NCBI GenBank assembly: GCA_022241475.1
Contig: JAKOMT010000005.1
Location: 1 to 18,108, forward strand
Direction of reading: 5' to 3'
DNA length: 18,108 bases
Origin: Microvirga sp.
GTDB taxonomy: Bacteria > Pseudomonadota > Alphaproteobacteria > Rhizobiales > Beijerinckiaceae
Part shown: positions 6,474 to 13,837 of the stretch, one piece after another
Position numbering within the stretch: the first letter of the stretch is position 1
Layout: every line of letters begins with the position of its first letter
Made by a program: the position numbers and the translations under genes
The notes under the pieces: generated by a model
The model's input: the letters and a program-made list of their open reading frames with translations, nothing else
Database searches by the model: none
Told to the model about the DNA's origin: nothing

Positions 6474-7321
6474 ACTCCCGCGCGCTCCGACTGCACGAGA
6501 TCGCGACCCTTCTCTTCGTTCCGGGCAACAGGCCCGAGCGGTTCGGGAAGGCGCTCGCGGCCTCGCCGGACGGGATCGTGATCGATCTCGAGGACGCGAC
6601 GCCTCCCGCAGACAAGGAGCGCGCGCGCGGATTCGCCGTTGACGCTCTCGCCACGCGCGACGCCGATGGGCCGCCCGTCTTCGTGCGCATCAACGCCCTC
6701 GACGCCCGCGCGGGTCTGGACGATCTCGCCGCGCTCGCCGATGGCGGGCTCGCGCCCGACGGCCTCTTCGCTCCCATGGTCGAGCATCCGCGCGACATCG
6801 CGATCCTGCGCGCCCACATTCCCGCCGGTCTCCCCCTCATCGTCGCGATCGAGACGGCGACGGGGCTCGAACAGGCCAACGCGATCGCCCGCGCGCTCGC
6901 GCCCTGCGACGCGCTCGCGCTCGGGGCGGCGGACCTTTCGGCCAATCTCGGCTGCGCCTTCGCCTACGAGCCCCTGCTGGCGGCGCGCTCCGCCATCGTG
7001 CAGGCGGCGGCGATCGGGCGGGTGGCGGCGCTGGACGTTCCCTATCTCGACCTTCGCGACGAGGCCGGGCTGGCCGAGGAGACGCGCAGGGTCAAGGCGC
7101 TCGGCTTCACCGGCAAGCTCGCGATCCATCCCGCGCAGGTCGGCCCGATCCGGACCGCCTACGCCCCGACAGCCGACGAGGTGACGCGGGCGGAGAAGAT
7201 CGTCGCCGCGATGAAGGCTGACGGCGGCGCAGTCGCCGTCGACGGTCGCATGATCGACGCCCCCGTCGCGGCTGCGGCCGAAGCGCTGCTCGCGCGCGCG
7301 GCGCGCCTCGCCGCCCGATAA
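6440..7321 (+). CDS. HpcH/HpaI aldolase/CitE-family CoA-ester lyase
   Basis: A 293-residue TIM-barrel enzyme that, in this family, splits 3-hydroxyacyl-CoA esters such as citramalyl-CoA, malyl-CoA or citryl-CoA in a Mg-dependent retro-Claisen reaction. Visible motifs: TLLFVPGNRPERFGKAL near the N-terminus, GIVIDLEDATPPADKERAR at about 45-63, FVRIN with Arg83, APMVE at 111-115, IETATGLE with Glu138 and LGAADLSANLG with Asp165. Glu138 and Asp165 sit at the metal-ligand positions. The ATG at 6440 overlaps the end of dctM by 34 bases; no other good start exists before the first conserved strand. Beside a CoA-transferase and a MaoC hydratase, citramalyl-CoA lyase is the most attractive role, though (3S)-malyl-CoA or methylmalyl-CoA cleavage is possible. 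Confidence 0.9.
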   Translation: MASRPGLRAPLNSRALRLHEIATLLFVPGNRPERFGKALAASPDGIVIDLEDATPPADKERARGFAVDALATRDADGPPVFVRINALDARAGLDDLAALADGGLAPDGLFAPMVEHPRDIAILRAHIPAGLPLIVAIETATGLEQANAIARALAPCDALALGAADLSANLGCAFAYEPLLAARSAIVQAAAIGRVAALDVPYLDLRDEAGLAEETRRVKALGFTGKLAIHPAQVGPIRTAYAPTADEVTRAEKIVAAMKADGGAVAVDGRMIDAPVAAAAEALLARAARLAAR

Positions 7322-7329
7322 ACAACGAC

Positions 7330-7356
7330 AACGCCAAGAACGCCAAGAACGTCAAG
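7330..7356 (+). repeat. Three tandem 9-base repeats before the MaoC gene
   Basis: AACGCCAAG occurs at 7330-7338 and 7339-7347, and as AACGTCAAG at 7348-7356, followed by a partial unit (AAG). The array fills most of the 51-base gap between the lyase stop and the hydratase start and ends just before the GGAG ribosome site at 7361-7364. It probably arose by slippage and makes an unstructured, C/A-rich leader. No function is known. Confidence 0.8.
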
Positions 7357-7372
7357 AAGCGGAGCCAAGACA

Positions 7373-8431
7373 ATGACCTTTCCCGCATTCAACTCCGTCG
7401 CGGAGAACCGCGTCCGTGAATCCGTCGGCCTCGCCTTCGAAGATTTCCGGTCCGGACAGATTTTTCATCACCGTCCGGGCATCACGCTGACGCAGCAGGA
7501 CAACATCGACGAGGCTCTCGCCACGCTGAATCAGGCGATGCTGCATTACGACGACAGCTACGCTGGCGCGACGGAGTTCGGCAAACCATTGATGGTGAGC
7601 ACCCTCACGCTCCAGCGGGCGATCGGCATGAGCTGGAAGACCTTCGGCCGCCGCCGCCGCATTCTCGGCTTCGAGTCGATCCGCATGATCGCGCCGGTAT
7701 TCGGCGGGGATACGCTGTATTCGCGCTCGACCGTGCTCGACGCGCGTCCGAGCGCGTCGGAGCCGGATTGCGGAGAAGTGGAGATCGAGACGAGCGTGTC
7801 GCGGGCGGACGGAGTCGACGTCGCCGTGCTGCGCTATACGGCGCTGATCTATCGCCGCGGGATGGGCCCCCTCGAAAGCCTCGGATATGGGGGCGAAAAC
7901 AACGGCCACGGCGCGTTTCCCGCCTATTATCCGGGCCTCGAAGGCAGCCTCGTCGAGACCATCGGCGTCGAGTTCGACGACCTGCGCGTCGGCCTGGTGA
8001 TCGAGCACAGGCCCGGCTTCCGCTTTTCGTGGAACGAGGCGCACGAGCGCTCGCGCTTCGCCGGCGATCATGCGCCGGCTCTGCTCGACCCGGCGGTCGC
8101 GGCGGTCGCCGGCGGCGGCGAGGCGGCGATCTCCGAGACGTGGCTCGTCGGCGCCTTCGCGGCGGCGACCACGCGCGCCTTCGGCCGCGTCGTCGCCAAT
8201 CTCGCCTGGGAGAAGGTCCGCTTTCCGGCCGCAGCGCATGACGGCGACGTCGTCTTCGCGGAATCGACCATCCTGGACAAGCGCGAGTCGCGTTCGCGAC
8301 CCGATCAGGGCGTCGTTCACGTGGCGACGCGGGGCGTCACCAGAGCCGGAGTGGAAGTCTGCTCCTACGAGCGCAAGCTTCTCGTCTACCGCTCGGCGCA
8401 GGGGCCGCACTCGGCCGCCGGCTACGTCTGA
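7373..8431 (+). CDS. Double-hotdog MaoC-family acyl-CoA hydratase, probably acting on a branched unsaturated dicarboxylyl-CoA
   Basis: A 352-residue cytoplasmic protein with two hotdog repeats, about residues 20-165 and 195-342; the length fits mesaconyl-CoA (beta-methylmalyl-CoA) hydratases. The first half has LTQQDNIDEALATLNQAMLH at 39-58, resembling the DN...N.QPLH.D pattern I recall for this clade, with His58 at the hydratase-2 catalytic position. The second half has the related block RFAGDHAPALLDP at about 228-240, but the usual His is Leu237, so that half is likely structural. The ATG at 7373 has GGAG eight bases upstream. It is the last gene of the TRAP-lyase operon. Reversible hydration of mesaconyl-CoA or itaconyl-CoA is the inferred reaction; other enoyl-CoA substrates cannot be excluded. 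Confidence 0.82.
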   Translation: MTFPAFNSVAENRVRESVGLAFEDFRSGQIFHHRPGITLTQQDNIDEALATLNQAMLHYDDSYAGATEFGKPLMVSTLTLQRAIGMSWKTFGRRRRILGFESIRMIAPVFGGDTLYSRSTVLDARPSASEPDCGEVEIETSVSRADGVDVAVLRYTALIYRRGMGPLESLGYGGENNGHGAFPAYYPGLEGSLVETIGVEFDDLRVGLVIEHRPGFRFSWNEAHERSRFAGDHAPALLDPAVAAVAGGGEAAISETWLVGAFAAATTRAFGRVVANLAWEKVRFPAAAHDGDVVFAESTILDKRESRSRPDQGVVHVATRGVTRAGVEVCSYERKLLVYRSAQGPHSAAGYV

Positions 8432-8436
8432 GCCCG

Positions 8437-8486
8437 TTCCGAGGCCGTCGCGCGCGCTCGAGAGCGACGCGCGCGGCGGCGCGGAA
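8437..8486. terminator. Hairpin between the converging MaoC and SDR genes
   Basis: A 13-bp stem (8444-8456 with 8468-8480, one T-G wobble, loop of 11) is flanked by a further 5-bp match, TTCCG at 8437-8441 with CGGAA at 8482-8486. It fills the 57-base gap between the two converging stop codons, so it could end transcripts from both sides. No T-run follows, so it may block polymerase or act with Rho. Confidence 0.5.
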
Positions 8487-8488
8487 TG

Positions 8489-9271
8489 TCAGGCGAGCGC
8501 GCGGCGGTGCGAGTATCCGCCGTCGATGGTCAGGATGGCGCCCGTCGTGTAGCCGGACAGATCGGAGGCGAGAAACGCCGCCGCCGCGCCGACCTCCTCC
8601 AGCCGCGCCGTTCGCCCGAACGGAAAGGCGGACATCAATTCCCGCCAGCGAGCCTCGTCGCCCAGTTCGCGTGCGGCGCGATGCTGCAGCGTCTGGCGCT
8701 GCTTGTCCGTGAGCACGGCCCCGGGATTGATGCCCACGACCCGCACGTTATGGTCGGCCGACACGCTGCCCAAGGCGCGCGTCAGCGCGACGAGCGCCGC
8801 GTTTCCGGTCGCGCCGGCGATGTATTCCGGATCGGGACGCTCTGCGGCCGCGCCGATGACGTTGATGATCACGCCCCTCCCGGCCTGCTTCATGCGCGCG
8901 TAATAGGCCCGGGTGAGGTTGATGTAGCCGAACACCTTGAGTTCCCAGTAATCCCGCCATGTCGGGTCGTCGATGTCCTCGAGCGCGCCGCGCCGGATCG
9001 CGCCCGCGTTGTTGACGAGGATGTCGATGTCCGGGAAGGCCTCCGACAAAGTCCGGGACGCGCCGGGCTGGGTCAGGTCGGCGGGATGGATCGTCACCGC
9101 GACGCCGTGCTCTTGCCGGATATCGCGCGCCGCGTCGGCGAGCCGGCTTTCGTCGCGCGCGGTCAGGATGATCTCGCAGCCTTCGCCCGCGAGCGCCCGC
9201 GCGATGGCGAGCCCGAGGCCCTGGCTGCCGCCCGAAACCAGCGCCGTCCGACCCCGAAGTTTCAGATCCAT
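8489..9271 (-). CDS. Short-chain dehydrogenase/reductase-family protein with an atypical active site
   Basis: A 260-residue Rossmann-fold protein. SGGSQGLGLAIARALA at about 13-28 is the dinucleotide-binding glycine motif and NNAG at 87-90 is the family core motif. The C-terminal FLASDLSGYTTGAILTIDGG is typical. Of the classical Asn-Ser-Tyr-Lys tetrad, only Tyr150 is recognisable: the Lys position (154) is Ala in EYIAGATGNAAL, the Ser position is Asn137 or a nearby Gly, and the helix Asn is probably Lys112. It may use another mechanism, bind without reducing, or belong to a divergent SDR subfamily that shares the YIAG...GNAAL pattern. The ATG at 9271 has AAGGAG seven bases upstream. It lies 86 bases behind lysR on the same strand and may be co-transcribed. 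Confidence 0.88.
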   Translation of the reverse strand: MDLKLRGRTALVSGGSQGLGLAIARALAGEGCEIILTARDESRLADAARDIRQEHGVAVTIHPADLTQPGASRTLSEAFPDIDILVNNAGAIRRGALEDIDDPTWRDYWELKVFGYINLTRAYYARMKQAGRGVIINVIGAAAERPDPEYIAGATGNAALVALTRALGSVSADHNVRVVGINPGAVLTDKQRQTLQHRAARELGDEARWRELMSAFPFGRTARLEEVGAAAAFLASDLSGYTTGAILTIDGGYSHRRALA

Positions 9272-9357
9272 GGTCTTCTCCTTGTGCGCATCCTGAATAC
9301 GCAGGGCGGCGGCCGCCCACAAGTCGCGGTTCTTCGTGCGACGGTATCGGCCTCCCG

Positions 9358-10302
9358 TCACTCGTGAGCCGGGCGCCCGGGCCGCCGCTCGAGGTCGACG
9401 ATCAATCCGGCGTATTCGCGCTGGATCTGAATTTCGAGCCATTTGAGGATGAGGCGCACTTTCGCGCTCGGCCCGAGCTCCGGATTCCACACCGCGTAAT
9501 AGTCGCTGTCGCGGATGAGGTCGAAGAGCCCGGTCAGCCGCTTTTCCTCGATGTCGCGGGAGAGGATCGGGAGCTGTCCAAGCGCGAGGCCGAGGCCCTG
9601 AACGGCGCCCTGATACGCCATTGCGGAACTGGGCAATTCGATATGTTCGAACGCCTCCACGGTAATGTCCGGGCGCCCGACAGCGGCGAACCAGGCGTCC
9701 CATTGCCGGGGAAAATAGCGCGAGAAGAGAAGCGGATAGCGCTTCATGTCGTCGAGGTCACGGATGTCTCCGCGCTCCCGAAGCATTTTCGGGCTGCAGA
9801 CCGGCTGCCTCCACGTGGGAAACAGCCTCTTCGACGAATTTTGAAACTCGTCCTCGACATCATTCTGGATCGAGAGATCCACTCTGCTTCGAGAGAAATC
9901 CATCCGCTCGATGCCGGCGACGATCTGAATGTTAATTCCCGGATGAATGATCCGAAAGTTGTTCAGCAATGGTATCAGGAACTTGTCGCCGAAAGTATAT
10001 GGCACGCGGATATAGAACGGTTTCGACGAAACGAACTTCTGGATATCCTCGGTCGCCAGTGAAATCTGGTTGAACGCCGAGGCGATCTTCGAAAAGTATT
10101 CGTTGCCGATGGTGGTCAGTCTCGCGCCGTTCGAGCCTCGTTCGAACAGGCTCGCCCCGAGATATTCCTCCAGCACCTTGATCTGTTTACTTACGGCAGA
10201 GGGCGTCACGTTCAACGCGTCCGCTGCGGCGGAGAAGCTCCGGCAGCGCGCGGTGGTCTCGAAGGTTTTCAGCGGATTGAGGGGCGGGTCGAACTTCTTC
10301 AC
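9358..10302 (-). CDS. LysR-family transcriptional regulator
   Basis: A 314-residue regulator. Residues about 8-65 form the winged helix-turn-helix (LKTFETTARCRSFSAAADAL, then NVTPSAVSKQIKVLEEYLG and LFERGSNGARLTTIG). The rest, from about 95, is the inducer-binding domain. The sequence style resembles GcvA-type LysR proteins. The start is GTG at 10302; it is chosen because the helix-turn-helix begins within ten residues and no ATG lies nearby. It is divergent from the flavin monooxygenase operon, the classic arrangement for LysR control of a target operon, with a palindrome in the gap. Codons for residues about 65-170 are richer in A/T than those of the neighbouring genes. The inducer is unknown. 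Confidence 0.92.
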   Translation of the reverse strand: MKKFDPPLNPLKTFETTARCRSFSAAADALNVTPSAVSKQIKVLEEYLGASLFERGSNGARLTTIGNEYFSKIASAFNQISLATEDIQKFVSSKPFYIRVPYTFGDKFLIPLLNNFRIIHPGINIQIVAGIERMDFSRSRVDLSIQNDVEDEFQNSSKRLFPTWRQPVCSPKMLRERGDIRDLDDMKRYPLLFSRYFPRQWDAWFAAVGRPDITVEAFEHIELPSSAMAYQGAVQGLGLALGQLPILSRDIEEKRLTGLFDLIRDSDYYAVWNPELGPSAKVRLILKWLEIQIQREYAGLIVDLERRPGRPAHE

Positions 10303-10397
10303 GGCGCGACACCGGTATGAGAAAAACTACAAGCAGCATAAGTATTCTCGTTTGCGCGTCAATTCTTCCGTCCCTAAGTTTCAAGGCGGATTTGCTT

Positions 10398-10414
10398 CGA
10401 GATACGTTATCTCG
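10398..10414. promoter_or_regulatory. Perfect palindrome upstream of the flavin monooxygenase gene; candidate LysR site
   Basis: CGAGATA (10398-10404) and TATCTCG (10408-10414) are exact inverted copies around CGT, in the 137-base gap between divergent lysR and the monooxygenase gene, 25 bases before its start. It does not match the strict T-N11-A form of a LysR box, but its position and symmetry suit an activation or repression site. A weak promoter-like pair (TTGCGC at 10352-10357, TAAGTT at 10375-10380, 17 apart) lies just upstream. Confidence 0.45.
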
Positions 10415-10439
10415 CAATCCGATCCTTAGGGGCGCGACC

Positions 10440-11855
10440 ATGGCCGTTCGGAAAAAGCAGATCAGACTCGGCGTCATCATGAAGGGCGCGGGCAACCACA
10501 TCGCCGGTTGGCGCCATCCCTCCGTTCCGCTCGATCAGGCGACCAGTCTGAAGCAATACGCCGAGATCGTGCGGCTGACGGAGGAGGGCAAGATGGACTT
10601 CGTGTTCATCGCGGACTCGCCGTCGCTCGCCTATCAGTATCAGCCCAAGATGCTCACCCACGTTCCGTTGATGTACCATCTGGAGCCGATGACGCTTCTG
10701 GCGGCGCTGGCGCCGGCGTCGCAGCATGTGGGCCTCGTCGCGACGATGTCGACGTCGTTCAACGAGCCTTACAACGTCGCCCGGATGTTCTCGTCGCTCG
10801 ATCACCTCAGCGAGGGGCGCGCGTGCTGGAACGTGGTGACCACCACGAACGATTACGCGGCCAAGAACTTCAATCTCGAAGCGCACTACGCCAAGGCGGA
10901 TCGCTACGACCGCGCCGAGGAGTTCGTCGACGTCGTCAGGGGCCTCTGGGACAGCTGGGAGGACGACGCCTTCATCGCCGACAGGGAGAGCGGAATCTAC
11001 GCCGATCCGGAGAAAATGCACGTCCTGAACTACCGCAGCGACCGCTTCGCCGTGCGCGGGCCGCTCAACGTCCCGCGCTCGCCGCAGGGACACCCCGTGA
11101 TCTGCGTCGCCGCCGAATCCGATCACGGGCGCGATCTCGGCGCGCGCACCGCCGACATGATCTTCGCCGCCAAGACCGTCATGGAGGACGGGCAGTCGTA
11201 CTACGCGGACGTCAAGGCGCGCGCCAAGGCCTTCGGGCGTGACCCGGACGATCTCGCGATCATCTTCGGCGCCATGGTCATCGTGGGCGCCACCGACGCG
11301 GAGGCGAGGGAAAAGCGCGCGTTTCTGGAATCCTGCATCCATATCGACCTGGGCGTTCAGTATCTGTCGTATCTGATGCAGGAAGACATGTCGCAGTATC
11401 CGCCCGACGAGCCGATACCGCGCCATCTGCTTCTCGATCGCAGCAAGTCGCGACGCAATCTCGTCTGCGACGAAGCCGAGCGCGACGGATTGACCTTGCG
11501 GCAGACGGCGTTGCGATACGCCGACGGGTTCGGGCATCTCGTGATTTCAGGCAGCCCCACGACGATCGTCGACGAAATGGAACGCTGGCTCGACAATGAC
11601 GCGGCGGACGGGTTCGTTCTCCGGGTTCCCTATTTCCCCGATGGCCTGAAGGACTTCAACGCCCTGGTGGTCCCCGAACTGCAGAAGCGTGGCCGTCTCA
11701 GGCGCGAATACACGGGAGCGACCTTCCGCGACAATCTCGGCCTGTCGGCGCCCGCGCACGGCGCAGGGCTCGAGGCGGCGATGCGCACGCAGAGCGCGCG
11801 CGGCGGCGACACTCGAAATGCGGACGAAACCGCACAAATTCTCGAAAGGACGTGA
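10440..11855 (+). CDS. FMN-dependent monooxygenase of the NtaA/SnaA/DszA type (luciferase-like fold)
   Basis: A 471-residue TIM-barrel monooxygenase that uses reduced FMN and oxygen. Family members attack nitrilotriacetate, EDTA, sulfones or related compounds. Supporting blocks: RLGVIMKGAGNHIAGWRHP at about 9-27, KMDFVFIADSPS at about 56, HLSEGRACWNVVTTTND at about 123-139 and HPVICVAAESDHGRDLGA at about 220-237. The ATG at 10440 has AGGGG seven bases upstream; an upstream in-frame extension overlaps the regulatory gap and is rejected. The last 25 or so residues are a polar tail. It starts an operon with an SDR (gap of 3 bases) and a dehydrogenase. The obligatory flavin reductase is not encoded in the window, so it must be supplied elsewhere. 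The substrate is unknown. Confidence 0.9.
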   Translation: MAVRKKQIRLGVIMKGAGNHIAGWRHPSVPLDQATSLKQYAEIVRLTEEGKMDFVFIADSPSLAYQYQPKMLTHVPLMYHLEPMTLLAALAPASQHVGLVATMSTSFNEPYNVARMFSSLDHLSEGRACWNVVTTTNDYAAKNFNLEAHYAKADRYDRAEEFVDVVRGLWDSWEDDAFIADRESGIYADPEKMHVLNYRSDRFAVRGPLNVPRSPQGHPVICVAAESDHGRDLGARTADMIFAAKTVMEDGQSYYADVKARAKAFGRDPDDLAIIFGAMVIVGATDAEAREKRAFLESCIHIDLGVQYLSYLMQEDMSQYPPDEPIPRHLLLDRSKSRRNLVCDEAERDGLTLRQTALRYADGFGHLVISGSPTTIVDEMERWLDNDAADGFVLRVPYFPDGLKDFNALVVPELQKRGRLRREYTGATFRDNLGLSAPAHGAGLEAAMRTQSARGGDTRNADETAQILERT

Positions 11856-11858
11856 GCC

Positions 11859-12638
11859 TTGCGCATCTCCGGTAAAGTCGCCCTGATCACGGGAGCAAGC
11901 GCGGGCATCGGCGCCGCGTCGGCGGCCCTGTTTGCTCGAAACGGCGCGAAAGTCGCCCTGATGGACATCGACGCCGCGAACGGTTCGCGGCAGGCCGCGA
12001 CGATCGTCGAGGCCGGCGGGAACGCCGTCTTCATCGAAACGGACGTGACCAACGAGGGATCCGTGGCCGCCGCCGTGGACCAGGTCGAAAAGACCTTCGG
12101 CGGGATCGACATCCTCTACAACGTCGCCGGCGGCTCGTCGTCCAACGACGGCCTCGTCACCGAGGTCGACATGTCGGTATGGGACCTGACGATGGGCGTG
12201 AACGTGCTCGGCGCGATCCTGTGCAGCCGCCACGCCATCCCCAGGATGATCGCCGCCGGCGGCGGCGCGGTCGTCAACATGTCGTCGGGGGCCGGCCGAC
12301 GCGGCAGCAGTCCCAAGCATATCTACACCGCGTCCAAGGGCGCGATCGACGCGCTGACGCGCGGCATGGCCGGCGCCTACGCCCGGCACAACATCCGGGT
12401 GAACAGCATCTGCTCCGGGCGGATTCTGACGGAGCGCATCCTGCGGACCGTCGGCCGGCCGGGCGAACCCGGCCCCCTGAAGGATCTCCAGGACGCGTCC
12501 GGGCGCGTGAAGGAGTATCCGTTCTGGGTCGGCGAGCCGGAGGACATCGCCAACATCGCGCTGTTCCTCGCCAGCGACGAGTCCCGCATGATCACCGGCG
12601 CGTCCATCGCCGCGGACGGCGGGCGGTCCGCGTACTAG
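11859..12638 (+). CDS. Classical short-chain dehydrogenase/reductase
   Basis: A 259-residue NAD(P)-dependent oxidoreductase with a complete classical set of motifs: TGASAGIG at 11-18, NVAG at 88-91, Asn115, Ser142/143, Tyr156 and Lys160 in YTASK. Asp36 at the end of the second strand (VALMDID) suggests a preference for NAD(H). The start is TTG at 11859, three bases after the monooxygenase stop, with AAAGGA eight bases upstream; no better start fits the conserved N-terminus. The stop is one base before the next gene, so the three genes form a tightly coupled operon. It probably oxidises or reduces a hydroxy/keto intermediate produced by the monooxygenase. Confidence 0.9.
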   Translation: MRISGKVALITGASAGIGAASAALFARNGAKVALMDIDAANGSRQAATIVEAGGNAVFIETDVTNEGSVAAAVDQVEKTFGGIDILYNVAGGSSSNDGLVTEVDMSVWDLTMGVNVLGAILCSRHAIPRMIAAGGGAVVNMSSGAGRRGSSPKHIYTASKGAIDALTRGMAGAYARHNIRVNSICSGRILTERILRTVGRPGEPGPLKDLQDASGRVKEYPFWVGEPEDIANIALFLASDESRMITGASIAADGGRSAY

Positions 12639-12639
12639 G

Positions 12640-13731
12640 ATGGGAAGGATGCGCTACACCATCTTCGGGGCGGGCGCGATCGGAGGGGCCGTCGGCGCTC
12701 ATCTGATCAGGAGCGGTCAGGATGTCCTGATCGTCGAATCCGACGTCGCGAAGATCGACGCGATCCGTCGCGACGGGCTGATCGTCACCGGCAAGGAGAG
12801 CTACACGATCCCCGCCGAGATCGTCGGCCCCGGTGAATTGCGCAGCGCGCTCGGCGGGCGCTCGCCTGAATGCGTCATCCTCGCGGTGAAATCCCAGCAC
12901 ACGGGTCAGGCGCTGTCGGCCGTCGGTCCGCTGATGGACGACGCCAGCTTCATCGTCTCCATGCAGAACGGTCTCAATCCTTACGCCCTGGCCGAGACGT
13001 ACGGAAGCGACCGGATCGTCGGCGCCTTCCTGAACACGATGGGCGCATATTCGACAGAACCTGGAAGAATCGTCTTCGGCGGACCGGCGCGCGTCTATCT
13101 CGGCGAACTGTCCGGCGCGCCGTCGCCCCGCGTCGAGGAGCTGGCGCGGTTGCTGCGCGACGGGTTCGCCAAGGTCGTCACGGTGACGGACAACATCATC
13201 GGCAATCTCTGGGGCAAGGCCGCCTACGGAAACATATTCTTCGTGTCCGCGATCGCGGACGAGACGATGGCGACGATCACCGGCGATCCTGAGAACAGAG
13301 CTCTCATGACGAACCTCGTCGCGGAGGTGATGAGCGTCGCCGACGCCGAGGGCGCCCGCTGCGACGGCTTCGACGGGTTCGACCCCAACATCATGCGTTT
13401 TTCGGAGCAGCGCGACTGGCCCGCGATCCACGACAGTTGGCGCTCGGTCTCCGAGACGACGTCCCGTTCGACCAAGCCGAAGAGCGGCATCTGGATCGAT
13501 CTTGCGGTCAGGGGGACGGAGACCGAGGTCGATTACATGCTGGGCATCGTCGATGAGATCGGAATGCGCCACGGCATCCAGCTTCCGTTGCTGAGAATGC
13601 TTGTGGATATGGTCCACGCGGCCGAAAAAAACGAGATTTCATTGGAGCTTCAAAATCTCTATAAGCTTCGAGAGGCTTGTCGCAAGATATATGAAAATAA
13701 ATTAGATCAACAATTTGTACACAAAATATAA
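12640..13731 (+). CDS. Ketopantoate reductase-like (ApbA/PanE family) NAD(P)-dependent dehydrogenase
   Basis: A 363-residue 2-hydroxyacid/2-ketoacid oxidoreductase of the PanE fold. FGAGAIGGAVGAHLI at 9-23 is the nucleotide-binding loop. VILAVKSQHTG at 79-89 holds the conserved Lys84, MQNGLNP the conserved Asn110, LWGKAAYGN the catalytic-position Lys193 and Asn198, and TETEVDYMLG at 293-302 the C-terminal substrate motif. It is longer than typical PanE (about 300 residues); the last 20 or so residues lie in sharply A/T-rich DNA. The ATG at 12640 follows the SDR stop by one base; a second ATG at 12649 is possible. Context in a catabolic operon makes a role in substrate breakdown more likely than pantothenate synthesis. 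Confidence 0.88.
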   Translation: MGRMRYTIFGAGAIGGAVGAHLIRSGQDVLIVESDVAKIDAIRRDGLIVTGKESYTIPAEIVGPGELRSALGGRSPECVILAVKSQHTGQALSAVGPLMDDASFIVSMQNGLNPYALAETYGSDRIVGAFLNTMGAYSTEPGRIVFGGPARVYLGELSGAPSPRVEELARLLRDGFAKVVTVTDNIIGNLWGKAAYGNIFFVSAIADETMATITGDPENRALMTNLVAEVMSVADAEGARCDGFDGFDPNIMRFSEQRDWPAIHDSWRSVSETTSRSTKPKSGIWIDLAVRGTETEVDYMLGIVDEIGMRHGIQLPLLRMLVDMVHAAEKNEISLELQNLYKLREACRKIYENKLDQQFVHKI

Positions 13732-13837
13732 AAATTATGATCAATGAATTAAAATATTATGTATATGAGAAATATTTATTGCGTATAAATTTAAAGCGTG
13801 AAACAGTCGGAGGCATAAAAACACACAGCAGGGGAAC
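13732..13837 (+). promoter_or_regulatory. A/T-rich intergenic region before tctC
   Basis: This 106-base gap and the 50 bases before it are strikingly A/T-rich: positions 13681-13800 contain 24 G/C in 120. TATAAA at 13784-13789 is a candidate -10 box, but no good -35 is seen at the right distance. The 8-base palindrome TAAATTTA lies at 13786-13793. It could be a separate promoter for the tct genes, or simply an A/T island left by insertion. Confidence 0.4.
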
